A DNA stretch of 64,000 nt from Nautilus pompilius (taxonomy: Eukaryota > Mollusca > Cephalopoda > Nautilida > Nautilidae), in the NCBI GenBank assembly GCA_018389105.1, contig JACATO010000308.1, positions 2,603,001 through 2,667,000 of the forward strand, in the 5' to 3' direction. Shown piece after piece: positions 1 through 13,656 of the stretch. The translations under genes and the position numbers were made by a program. Positions within the stretch are counted from its first letter, which is position 1. Each line of letters opens with the position of its first letter. The notes under the pieces were generated by a model. The model had not been told where the DNA came from and made no database searches. It saw only the letters and a program-made list of their open reading frames with translations.

Positions 1-141
1 GGGCAAGGAGATAAATGCATGTTGAACCTCTCCTGTTCTAATAAGGCTAACAGCATTTGGCATCAACTGCTGTCTTTTGATGAAAATTTCTCATTTTTGT
101 TCCAAATATGATTCATGAAATGAAAGTTAATCAATTTTCAG

Positions 142-318
142 GTAATGGCTATTGGCAGGACGTTTGAGGAGAGTCTGCAGAAGGCACTTAGGATGACACA
201 CCCGACGATTGATGGCTTCAGCGCCAAGCTACCAGAGGGAAAGACCTATCTGAAGGATTTTGACCTGGAAGACAGCCTCAGGGTTCCTAACAATGCCAGG
301 ATTCATTCTATTGCCAAG
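142..318 (+). CDS. CPS1: CPS1 exon a: end of first synthetase half
   Basis: 59 codons, phase 0 on both sides. Acceptor TTTTCAG before GTA; donor AAG/GTAGTG. Encodes the family-typical [17 protein letters not shown] stretch that closes the first ATP-grasp half. The ATG at 145 is an internal methionine, not the start; the valine codon before it belongs to the exon. Confidence 0.95.
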
Positions 319-3300
319 GTAGTGATTTTTTTGTCACTTTTTTTCTGAATAGCATTTTCCAGAGAAGAAACTTGGAATTAAAATCCTCAGTTTTTAGTAG
401 GAGTTTTCAAACAAAATTATAAAGCTAATGCTGTTTAAACAACAAAAAAAAGACAAAAATAAATTGTTTTCATTCTTGAGATAAAACAAAATAAATGGTA
501 GAGACATGTTTAATTCAATAATATTTGCAAGGTAGACAACTTTGGTGAAGGAGCGTAGTGCTAATATTGTCCACCAGGAAGCATTGCCAACTCTGCACCA
601 CACAGGGGCCAGCGCTCTCAACTTTGGCGGGGAAAGTCCCTACTTGAACTTTTCATTTTTTAGATGTGGGAAGAAACCAATGTAGTCGAGTGGTGAAGAG
701 CAAGAAGAAACTGTCACAGGGGTTTGCCAAACCAAATCAGTTCCTCAAACTTAGTAGAATAACCATTGGACCACTGTGCCACCTACCAAGTAATTATGAT
801 TTGTAGTTTTGAAAATTTCATCACTAAGGATTCTGAGGCGGAATAATAACATTTTAGTCTCGTGATGCTGAAAATGATTTGGTGCTAAGTTTACCTTGCA
901 AAATGAAGAAAATATAGCCTTATATACAAAACATTATGTACTACTATTCTGTTACCTCAGCTGTTCTGGCCATACTCATTTAACTGTTTTTGATTGTTAT
1001 GCAGTCTCATTTTGATTTGGCTCAACTTTTTTAAAACCAGAGGATAACAGTTTTCCTCTTGTAGATTAGATAGACTTTGCAGCAAGAAAAACCTTGGCCA
1101 CTAATTGCAATGTATACAAGGAGTCCATAGTTTAAAACCTTTCTAATGTTAATGATGAGTTTGCACTGTTTACCTTATGTAGATACCAGCTGTTGATTCA
1201 CAGTGATTAAGAACTATCTTGGACAGTGCTTGATATAAGTCCGCAGAATGTCTTCCTCTCTGTGAACTAACCATGATGTTGGAATTCTTTCAAACTGACA
1301 CTTTTTATTCTTTTGGTGTTATATGCACACACAAAAAAGAAATACTTTGAAAGAAGGAATACATTTTCTGTTATTAATTAACAAACACCTTGACAGATTT
1401 CCGAGAGACATTTGGGAATGGTTTATTTTACAAAACATATTACACTGGATAACTTCTTTTTTACTTTATATTTTTGTCTTATTTTTTTACCATGCAGGCA
1501 TTTCATGGTGGCTACACCGTAGAAGAGGTTCACAGGCTGACGCAAATAGACCAGTGGTTCCTGCACAAGCTGCTGAGGATCATCAATCTGGAGAAGAAAC
1601 TGCAGTCCTTAGACAGGTGAGTGACTGCTAAGAGGAAATTTAAATGTTTATTAATGATGGATTGCAAGTCTTGTTTCCCAAATATATATATATACACATT
1701 ATGGTAAACCAAAACAGATCTCTAAAAAAAAAAACAAAAACAAAAACCACACAATCAAGAAAATAAAACAAGATTGTTAGCTAATCCAGAAAAAAATCGT
1801 AGAAAATTTATAGATAATTAATTTTAAGTTTGCATTGGTGTGCGTGTGAAATGTGACCTATGTATTGTTTATTGAGATACAAACTCCTAGGTTACTTTTG
1901 TGTTGTCTCCTGTGACAAACTGGACTTAGATTAGCTACTTGAAGGTTTCTCTAAAAATTTTGAATTTTCTTCATAATTAATAAGTTCTATTTTATTGTTG
2001 TCTGTCTGTCTGTTTTCAATCATAATTTTCAAAATCACTACATCTGTTCTTTAATATTTTTTGTTATTGAATTAGGGTGCATTTATTGGTTACAGGGACC
2101 ACATTTTCTATGTGTGTAGCTGCTGAAAGCAAACTGAGGATTCCCCTACTGGCTGAATCACGTCACCATTGTTATTATGTTAGTTTCTGTAGGTTTCTTG
2201 GGATAAACAAACTGCATTAATGGCAAATGATCAAACTCACTTTCTAGGGAGAACATAGATGACGAAATGCTTACCTGGGCAAAACAAGCAGGATTTTCTG
2301 ACAAACAGGTTGGAATGGTTCTGAAACAGTCAGAAGCAGAAATCCGTGACTTGCGTATTAAAAAAGGAATCAAACCCTGGGTTAAACAGGTTGGTTTTAG
2401 GATTTTTTTTTTTTGTGTTTTAGGGTAACCTATTGTTAGATCTCATGGTACTAGATTTCCTCTAGCTCATATTTGCAATTTGTGAGACTTTGTATGTCTG
2501 TGCAACATGTGTGCATGATAAATTAAAAAAAAATTACTTATTATACTAGCTTCACTTTCTTGAGTGGATACCATCAGCCATGTCTGGGGAAAATGACAGC
2601 ATAACAATTTGATGCTGTGACTGTTTGCTGAAAATCTTTGAATGCTTAAGATGTCAAATGGGAATAGAAATGTTGATGTATAGTAGTGGTAGTAGTGCTT
2701 TAAACTGGGCTGTTGGTAGATCTGCCTTCTGGTTAGTGTGATCTAAGAATGGATCCAACAAAAATTTATAATCAAACATTTCTTTTGCTAAAAAAAAATA
2801 CCTTTGTCATGTAGAAAACTGACCAACTGAAGAGAAACATTTTTGAGGTGGTGAAGTTTAGCTTAGAAAAAACATTGAAGATATAATATAAAAGAAAGTA
2901 AAAATCTCTTAACTGAAGTAGGTGTTTGATTGGTAGGACATAAAACTAATTTTCCAAACTGATTTGTTGAGCCTTCATTAAACAATTTGTTACAATGTTC
3001 TGTCTTCCAGATTGACACTATGGCTGCAGAGTATCCAGCAAAAACAAACTACTTGTACTGCTCCTACAATGGAATGGTAAGAGTGCAGGCGCAGAGACTT
3101 ACTAATATTAAAATACAATTGAAGGAAGGAAGAAAGCCATTATGCCGAAATCTTACAATAATAATACAAAATTAAAATATTTAAAAAACAACACTTACTT
3201 AACTGTGGTCTTATTTGGGCTTGTCTTAGTTGAGTATCCTTTAATCAGTGGACCAAATACACCAAATAAGGGTTCATAATTTTGACTAAGATTTTCATTA

Positions 3301-6300
3301 TTGTAAATATCTAAAGTCCCACCTATTATACTAATAATAATACATTAAGCAGATCATTGCATAGTAAAGATTTACCTTTGAATTTATTGTTAAATTTTGT
3401 GTTCTATTTTACTTGGGTACAAGACTTTTTAAATACTGGTTATAAAATCTAATATTGTTTAGGTCAGAATATAGGAGTTTTTAACTTGTTCAAAGAAATC
3501 AGTAATAAAAAAAATGAACAGTTGAGATGAATAATAATATCCTGTTATTTTCAATGCTTTACCATTAACCAACAAATGGGATTTTACCTAAAATGCATTT
3601 GGGAGATAACCCAGTTAAAAAGAATTTGGAGTCACATATCTTCTTCCACAATGGCAGAGGGATTTAGAAATAAGAAAAGGTCCAAACTATTTTTATTTAT
3701 TTATTCTTTAAAGGAACATGATCTGGAGTTTGATGACCATGGGACAATGGTACTTGGCTGTGGACCATATCACATTGGAAGTAGTGTAGAATTTGATTGG
3801 TGTGCGGTGTCAGCCATTAGAACTCTGAGGAAACTGAACAAGAAAACTGTGAGTATTTTAGCATATACTACTATCACATGGCTAGATCACAAGGTGTTTT
3901 ATTGTAGTCACATTTAGCCAAAAAGAATCACTCAAATTTTTAATAGGTTACATAAAAACTTCTTTCTTATATAATGACTTAGATCTCTCTGGAAATTTAC
4001 TGTAAGATTCTTTTACATAATTGAACACTGTCACTCACACAAGTTGATAAAACGAATTGCTTCTTTAAAAATATTTGTGCTACAAACTTCCAACAATTTA
4101 ACAAAAAATAATTCATTTATGTTCTAACAGTTAAGGAAAGTACTTTTTAAAAACAAATATTTCTGATTTAGAATGTCTATTAGTAATGATTACTTTCATA
4201 TTGTCAGTCACCTTTTTTTAAACCTTGAATTATCTGCTTTGTGCTTAATCTGTTTATTTTGCCATTTTTTTTTTAAAATATATATATTTAGATTGTTGTG
4301 AATCACAATCCAGAAACTGTGAGCACAGATTTTGATGAATGTGACCGACTCTACTTTGAAGAGCTGTCTTTGGAGAGAGTGCTGGACATATACCAACAGG
4401 AAGTAAGACCACAACTTTGTATGTTCTGTACATCAAAACATCCAGCCAGTCAATTTCATTTTGCAACACACGTGGTTGGACAGAAATAAGCATTCTTTTT
4501 TGTTATTTAAATTGATGTGATTGACTTAGGAAGACAAATACTGACTGTCAAAGTTGCTTTTCCAGGAAGGGCAGATAAAATTTGTAGACTCACTAAAAGA
4601 GTGATGCAGAGGCACTAATTGGTGATGCATCATACAATAAGCATTAACTTGTGATCAGTGGGTTATGGCAGTAAAATCGCAATAAAGAGGCTATGAACTG
4701 CAGTGAATTCAGAAGTAATTTATGTTGTCTCAGAAATAAAGCTTCTTTGCTCTTCTCGTCGTGTGTTGGGTGCAGTAGCTATTTTAGTTTTAAGCATTTA
4801 AGATTAGATTATACTTCTTCATGTTTGTTTAAGCAGGTACCTAGCTATTGAGCTAATGTGGCCATCCTTGCAAAGAGAGAACCATGTCTGTCAACTAAGT
4901 TAACAGAATAAATTATTATTTTCATTTCATTGAGTTAATTAACCTGAAAATTCAGTTCATATATCAAGTACAGTAAAAAAACTACAATACCACAGGTCTC
5001 TACTGGGTCATAACCAGGGGGAGAGAGAGAGTGTGTGAATTATCTCCCCTCTCGAAGTCTTTTTGGGACATTTTTGTAAATATGGTTTCCTCACCCCTGC
5101 CAATAATCCCAGCATTGTATTTCCACTGAGCTTCAGTATGAGATTTGTCCCCTTCCATTAATATTTTGCTGAATTATGTCATTTTTTCTTCTTCTACATC
5201 ATTTCAAATAAATCTAAAACTGGTCGGAGCTTTATTTAAACTAGTGATAGCTCCAGCTAAAAATCAAAAATAGTTAAATAAAAGTCTTCATTGTTAATTG
5301 TTTTATCTGGTATATTTGAAGATCAAAGTTTTTTAACTTTCATGCCAGGAAACTGAATCTACTGCAGGTGTCACTATTTTTTAGTGTCTGGTTTTCTAAA
5401 AAAATATTTCCAAGATATCTGTCAACATAAATCTCTCATCTTTTTAAACCATGTCTTCAGTACTGGCTGTACAGCATTAGGAAGACTCATCTTTTGGAAA
5501 ATAGCACTTATTTTTTGTAAATACCAGGGCCTTTATACAAGCTCAGTTGGTAATGACTCTCTTGTGGCCTAAGAGCCTGAAATAAAAAAGCTGTTCCTTA
5601 CCTTATATAAACTTTAAATGTCTTAAATAGATCCCCACACATTCTTCAATGTACCTGACTAGGAACAATGTTAATTTTTGTTAATCACTCAGGATAATTA
5701 TGATCCTTTGTTCTGGTGGTGGAACACATTTGCACCACTTTAAGGCTGTCAGCATCCCCAGCAAGATAAGAACAGCAAAACAATACTGCATGCTGTAGAT
5801 GAGGTCTAACCAATGGATAAGTGGATTTGTAAGTTTCAGTGATCTCAACTTGTTAAAATTTTTTTTGGCAATGAAATTAGATGTATTATTTTGTGTTTAT
5901 ATGGAAGGGTTTCTTCAAGACACAAAGCAAAGGAAAAATATTAATCATAAAATGATTGAAAAAAGGGAGAAAGGTTTTTTTTAAAAAGTGTTTGAGTTGT
6001 CTGGTCAAATGTCACAGAAGCTGAACATCCATCAAGGATTATCCAACTTTATTATGGAAGACTAAAAGAACAAGAAGCTTGCAAAAATGTCAATCCAGCT
6101 TAGCCAACTCAAATAAAACACAAACAACTAAAAATTAACCTTCATATGTGAAGAAAAGTCTTTGTATATATCATAAGTTGTTTGCAGTACACTGTATATC
6201 ATTTTTTCCAAATATTTTCTTTATTCTTTTACAAGGGCTATACTGAAGGAACTGAGCTCTAATTATTTACAGGAAATCCATCATTTGGACACATTTTATT

Positions 6301-9053
6301 CACATACACTCATAACTCATTAACATCAGCAGTATCAATGTTATCATGCAGGTGGAAGCCAGTAGCCATTAAAAATGGAGTCTAGCACGAATAGTGTGTT
6401 GAAACAGGGGGCTGTACTAGAGTTACTTATAAAAGAAGTTGAAAGATGCCACTGTAATTCACGTGAGTCAAACTTCAGATAGGTGAGCAAGAGACTCTGG
6501 GCTTTACAGCTCCACAGAAGAAGCAGTGACATTGAAGTGATGACAGCTGACAATAAAATATGGGAGGATGAACTGATCTGAACAGTTTCTCTTCAGTTTG
6601 TTTGAGTATTTCCATGAAGTAGTGATATTATATTGTGTGTGAATGAAATCTCTCCTCCATTAAGTAGAGCTTATTACTTTTATTATAACCCACATATTTA
6701 GTTCGAGTATCCTGTTTTCAAAATCTTCACTGAATTTCTGTTTGCATGTTTTGTTTGTTTTTTTGAATTTTCCATTATGGATTTAGTAAATTTTTTTCTT
6801 TTTCATAGAACCATTACCCTGGTAAAGGGAGATTTTTTTACATTTTTAAAATTAAGTTTATTTATTTAACTGAACCAAAACTTTTATGTAATGAATTTAT
6901 TGTTCAATGGATGCTTCAGGGCTGTGGTGGAGTGATAGTGTCTGTAGGGGGCCAGATTCCAAATAACCTAGCCCTTCCACTTAGCAAAAATGGCGCCATC
7001 ATCCTTGGGACCAGTCCAATGATGATTGATAATGCTGAGAATCGAAGCACCTTCTCTTCCATGTTGGATGAACTAAACATTGACCAGCCTGTGTGGCGGT
7101 CATTAAGCTCTCTGGTGAGTATGCTGGAAGACTTATTTTCTTCTTGTTGCTGGATTGATTCTATGTCCAGCTGTGAGCAAGTTAATCACTGTTGATGTAA
7201 TATAGTTGGCCCTCCCCAACTTCTTCCTCAAAGTGGAATTTATTTACCCCAAATTTTTCTGTCTTCAGGGCCCTTGTGGGATATCAGCAAAGGAAAGTGT
7301 TGATTAAGACTTAACAAGCCAGGTTGTTCTTTTACAAAAAAAGTCTGCTCAATTGTGGAAATAAAATGATTAGTTTATTCACCTTGTCAAAGAGCAGCAT
7401 TTGTATAGGGTGGCCTTGAACATTATTAATAAGTAGTTATTTCTAGTTGCTGTCTGGTTTGAATTTGTGTAGATAAGGGGCTCAGGCTACTGGAAAACAG
7501 GAAAAACAGCACAGATCATGTCTACAGTTTATTCTTTAGAGAGAAAAATGCTGGATTTTGTTACTTTTTAAACCTTGATCAGACTTACTTGTAAAACTCC
7601 TAAAATTATTAGAATATTCAAATTTAATTTTGATCTGTTTAAGGAGGCAATTTCTTTATTTATGATATAAAATCACTTATTTTTACACTGACTTCAGTGA
7701 TGTGTGTGGTTACAGGATGAAGCCCTGGAGTTTGCTGCTAGTGTTGGTTATCCCTGCCTGCTGCGTCCATCCTACATCCTGAGTGGCTCTGCCATGAATG
7801 TAGCCTTCAACCCGGAGCAACTAAAGAAGTACTTAGACCAGGCAACTCAGGTGTCTCAGGAGTACCCAGTTGTCATCACAAAGTTCATCGAAGAAGCCAA
7901 AGAAGTAGAGATGGATGCTGTGGCAGATAGAGGCTACGTAAGTACATGCATTAATAGTAGAATAGCTCAAGTGAATCCCTGTTCTTTTATGTATATATTT
8001 GATATTATGATGAAATCTATTACCTTCTAGCACCATCACTGAACCATGGGGGGGGGGGCTTTTTTCAAAAAGCAGTGCATTAGAGAATTCTCCCACTCAT
8101 TTAATGTTTTGTTTTCAGTAGAGTCTGCGCATTTCTTTAGATAGTTGTTTATTGTACTCGACCTAACATTACAGTTTTAAAGAGGAACCATTACTTTTCT
8201 GCTAAAATTTTGCAAAGACCTATGCACTGCCTGCTGTGTAGAAGAATGATGGTGCATGATGATAGCCATGACTCTGTCTCCAGTCACACACCTTTTCCCC
8301 ACCTGAGTTGATGTTAACCAGTGAAACACTGTCATTTGGAAAGCATGACCAAAGAATAACTATAAATACCCAAAAATGGTTGGTTATGATTTTTGTCATC
8401 ATAGAAACTCTCTCCAAATCTTTATAAATGCATAAAGTTGAACTGTGTTTCTTCTCATACGAATGCAAATCTGCTGAACTCATGTAATCTCTAACACAGT
8501 CTTAGTTTGACACCTGTTTCTCTCGTTTAACCTAGGCTTGAAAAATATTCATCTACATTAAAATAAATATGTACATACATTTATTTTTCTTTCTTTTCAT
8601 CATTACAGTCTCTTTTTCCAGAGAATGGCTGGTGAGAAACTCAACAAATTTCATTTCACATTTCTGTTGAGTTGATGATGAACATGGACTTGCTGCATGC
8701 CACCTTAATTTTCTTGAACTCACTGCAGTTTTTTAAAAAAATTTTAGCTTGGAAAAATTTCTTTTTTACATATTTTATTGTTCTAATTTCCTTTTTGTTA
8801 TCCCAAAGTTTGGTTTCTGGTTCTGAAGTCTATCTCTGTCCAAATATTTTCTTGCCTTGATTTCCTTGTCAACAGCCAAAGATGCACAACTGACCATCAG
8901 AAGTTACTGGATACTTGAGGTTGATTGTTGCATCAAATTCTACTTAACCATGACACACCCTTGGTCAGTCTAGCCTTAAAACCAGAATTCCAACTTTGTG
9001 GGATTTTTGTTGTTTTCTTATTTAAATTTAGTTTCACTCAAAAACAAGTTTTG

Positions 9054-9094
<41 letters not shown>

Positions 9095-12000
9095 GCTTGT
9101 TTCTTCACAAGCACCCTTCATATTTCTTTAGTTTTATAATACAAGATTATTTTAGCTTAGATGACATAGCGGGCACTGTTTTTATCTGATAACCTGTTTG
9201 GTTATTGAATGAATCTCTGTTGCATACTGGCATGGTCATGGCACTACAGAAAGTAGTGTATGAAGATCTATGGGGTTTATATCATGTGAGTTATAAGAAA
9301 ACCAGGTTGTGAGATTTGTGTATGTCTATATTCATCAACGAGTGATGTGGAACTGCATACAGTTAGTCAAACCATGTTACAATATGCTGGCGTATTGGCT
9401 AATAATGTGTCTGTTCTTAATCTTGCTTAAAAGACACTGTCTGTGGAAATCTAGTGTCAGTGAGTGCAGTTCCCATTGTGACTAAAGACTTTGGACTCAT
9501 TGCCATGATCAGCTGTTGTGTACTTGTAGTTCAAATAACAAAAAACTTTAGACTGAACAAGAGGTGTGATGTGTACATCTCTTTACTTCTGCTTGAACAG
9601 TGCAGCCAGAAACAACTCATCCTCTAATGTTGTGGCCAATCAGTGCAAGTTTTGCTGTTAGTTAGTCTTCTGGAGCTATGCAATAAACAAAAATTTCAGA
9701 TTGTAGAGTGCCCCAGGATTCAAAGTAAGTTACTGATTTGTTTCAGATGTCAAAGATAGACTACAATTCTGCTCAGGGTTTTAATCGGTACACACCTTTC
9801 TGTTTACTTGTCTAGTGAATGGGAACAGGGAGTTGTAAGTTGTGACATTTAAAAAAAAAAGTCTTTTATTGGATTTTCTTTTTAATTTGTAATTACTAGA
9901 AACATGGTTACTGCCAATGGTGTTGCCATGCTCCGTGCTGCTGTCTCTGGCAGAATTTTTTGTGAGACTGAATTGGTCAGATCTCTCTTCTCTGACATGT
10001 CTGCCAACTCCTGCTGGCTTACTAAAACACATGGACTCCATTACTCGCTACACTTTGTTTTTGTTATTTTTAATAATTTTTAAATTTCAATCAAATTAAA
10101 ACATATAAACAACAAATAATTTAAGGATAAATTATTAACTAAATTGTTGTTTTTTGGAGGGGTAGTTATGATAACTTCCAAGTTGCTTTCTTAGGGAGTT
10201 CACACCTAAAACCAGTAGGTATGTGATTTCTTCTGTTTCTGACATCTTTTAATCCTAGACTTTACCTGACAGACATGAACTGTTTTCACGTCCGTTTTGG
10301 TTTTTCTAGGTTGTCAGTAATGCCATCTGTGAACATGTAGAGAATGCAGGAGTCCACAGTGGGGACGCCACACTCATCTTGCCTACGCAAACAATCAGTG
10401 AGGAGGCACTAATGAAGGTAAAGTTGCATTTCATTCCTGGCTTTTAAACTTTGTGCTTGTTAAACAACACATTTAGCATTCAGGTAAATATTCTGTCAAC
10501 CAAACTGAAGAATGATACACACTTCTTTCTGATTATTTTATTTTATTATTTTTCACAGTATAAACTTCTAACTATGTACAGTTATTTATTGTTTCTAGAC
10601 CCATTTATGTAAACAGATACATGTCCAGATCTAACACGTGTTTTCAAGTGTTTGTTTGCTGCTCTTTTGCAGCCCAACCGTAGCATGTGGAGGCCTCAAC
10701 TTTTGGGTGCAGGTGCCTCAGAATCTGGGCATGGATCTAAACTGCGCAGTTGGTTTGAAGCCATTTTTTCCTTTGCAGCACTGGGTACTTCAGCTAGTCT
10801 CTAAATAATACACTGAATTACATTAAAAATAGTAGGATACCAACAATATTAAAAAAACAATGCGCAAAAATTCATTTTTTTACATATGAACTACACAAAC
10901 AACGGCAGCAGCAGCTAACGGGCCAAGTTAAATTCATGTTTAAAAATTTGTACTTGTAGATCAGAGACTCTACCAAAAAGATCGCCCAGCATTTTCAGAT
11001 AACAGGTCCATTTAACATCCAGTACCTGGTGAAGAATAGAGACGTTAAGGTAAAACTTTATTTGTTCGTGTTCACACCACACTTTTATTCTTGTTGTTGA
11101 GGTCTCCTTGATTTTTTATTTACACCAAAATTTTACTTTGCTTTGTAATCAATTGAACTCAGTAATAAAGGTATCAATGTAGCATTTGTGAGAACATCTG
11201 GTCTTTATAGCCCAGAATGTTTGTGCAGACCATGTCCTGTTCATCAGATGGCTGTCATGAATTTGTCATTTTTTATATTTGTATTGTTGGGTGCTGAACA
11301 CAAAGTGTTAAACTGTTTGTTTTTTTTTTGTTGGATTTCTTGAAGATCAATAGGATTTCATTGCTTCATTGTAGGTGATTGAGCTGAATCTTAGGGCTTC
11401 TAGATCATGTCCCTTTGTTTCCAAGACAATTGGCACAGACTTCATCACTACAGCAACAAAAGTGATGCTGGGATTGCCTCTAGATATCTCCAACCTTCCA
11501 ACCTTAGAAAACCCACAGAATCCAAAAACCTATGTGGGGATCAAGGTGAGGATAACTAGATTAATCTTGACATCAGGAGTAAGTAGTTAAACAAAGCCAT
11601 TGAAAGCAGCTGCTGTTGGTGTTTGTGAAATAACTGGTGCCCTGTTTTTATTCTAGGCCTCCATGTTCTCTTGGCCCAGACTCAGGGATGCTGATCCCTT
11701 GCTGAAGTGTGAGATGGCTTCTACTGGAGAGGTCTGTATCAACATCTAACTTGAAAAGTTCCACAGTTATTTAATAAGCAAAAAGGGAAAGAGAGAAATT
11801 AGCTATAATAATGTGGGATAAAATATAGATCTGTATTGTTTACACCGTGGCCACACAGTTTTGGTGTGGCTGCTCAAGGGGTGGTGGCCAGCTGTGTGGG
11901 GTTTACTATGTCAGAGTGAAGAGCTCAGCAGCAGTTGTTTCCTACAGAAAGACGCCATTCTGGACACAAGTTGTTGTGCTGAGGTGGCTGTGTATATCTA

Positions 12001-13604
12001 CTGAAACTACTTATATTCTTTATCTTCTGCAGTCACACCTTACATTGGTCAAATGGCCAGTAACCACAGGAATTTGCAACGATAGCAGGTTTTGTAAGTG
12101 TACTAAATAACAGCCCTTGTTTTATTAAACAAAAATTGTGTACAAGTATTTTAAGACTAACAGCCCTGTTTGTTTATTCCAGGTAGCCTGTTTTGGTTCT
12201 ACTAAGTATACGGCTTTCTTGAAAGCTATAATGTCTGCTGGTTTCAAGATTCCCAAACCCAATGGGAAAGTGTTGGTTGGGGTGCAGCACTCTTTTCATT
12301 CCAACTTCCTTCCTCTAGCTAAGAAACTATTTGACTTGGGATACCAGGTTTGTATGCATCTCTCTTATTCTTAACAATTTGACTACCGTGTATTGTACTT
12401 ATGTGTCAGTTCACTTTAGCCCCCCTACACTCACAGGTGTACCTGCAACCCTGTGAAAGAATCAATTTCTAAAGATATTTAAAAAAAAAAAGATTTATTG
12501 TAAATTTCTACTAAAATTCACTCCATTTAAATTTTGATGTGAAGATTTCAAATAGTTTAACGTCAGAATGATTGCTTAGCTTTCTTTTAGCATCTCATGG
12601 AATTAATTGCTACTATAGAAGACAGAGAGTATGCAAATGGCTGAGCAATGCATAAATGAAATGATAATCATTTTGGTCACTTCCAATTTCTCAACCATGT
12701 CTGCATATTATAGATTTGGAAAATAATTGGGAAATGCATTTTATTTCAGTTGTATGCCACTGAAGCAACAGCTGCATATCTGAATGCCCACAAAATTTCC
12801 ACTCAGGCTGTAGGCTGGGCCCTTGCTGACAACAATATGGAGGTTCCAATAGCAACAAAGTAGGTACAGCCACTGCACATCAACATTCCATCCTTTAGAT
12901 TCATGTAATAATAATAAAAACAATTTTTTGAAATAAATAAATAAATTTAGCTATCAAATTGTACATAAAAAGAATACCACTTCACCACTTGGCCTTCCTG
13001 ACTTTTAGGATGAAGGAACTTTGTAACATCCATTCACCAGTCACTCAGCAACAACTTTAATACTTGAGTATCGAATGAGGTAAGTTACAGATACATTGCT
13101 GTTTTTTCAGACTGATACAAGATGGTGAAATTGACCTTGTGATTAATCTGCCCAACCACCAGACAAAGTACCTCGAGGACAACTATCTTATCCGTCGTTC
13201 TGCCATTGATTCAGCTGTGCCACTCATGACAAATTTTGAGGTAGCATTCTGAATTTATTCACTTTGAAATCTTTATATGAGCCTTTCTTTCCTCTTTGCC
13301 ACTACTGCTGTTCAGGTAAATACAGTCCAAGGGATTATCTATGTGGCCAGACATGTAGAAATAGTGTAGAGGTTTTAAGAAATATTTTTCTTATTTTAGT
13401 TTTATACACAATTTTTATCATGAGAAAGAGAGAATAAAATTAAACTGGTTTTTCATTATTTAGCAAAAATCAAAACAGTCTCTTTGTCTACTACCTTTCT
13501 AGTCTTTTCTCCTCTCTCCTCTACTCATCCCTTCTCTTTTTACTACCTCTCAAGTCTTCTATCTCTTTATTTTTCCCCCTTCTCTCTCTTTACTACTACT
13601 TTAG

Positions 13605-13656
<52 letters not shown>

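Noticed and set aside
9057-9092. CRISPR-like or tandem functional array
   Set aside because: Pure AC dinucleotide repeat without spacers; the host is eukaryotic.
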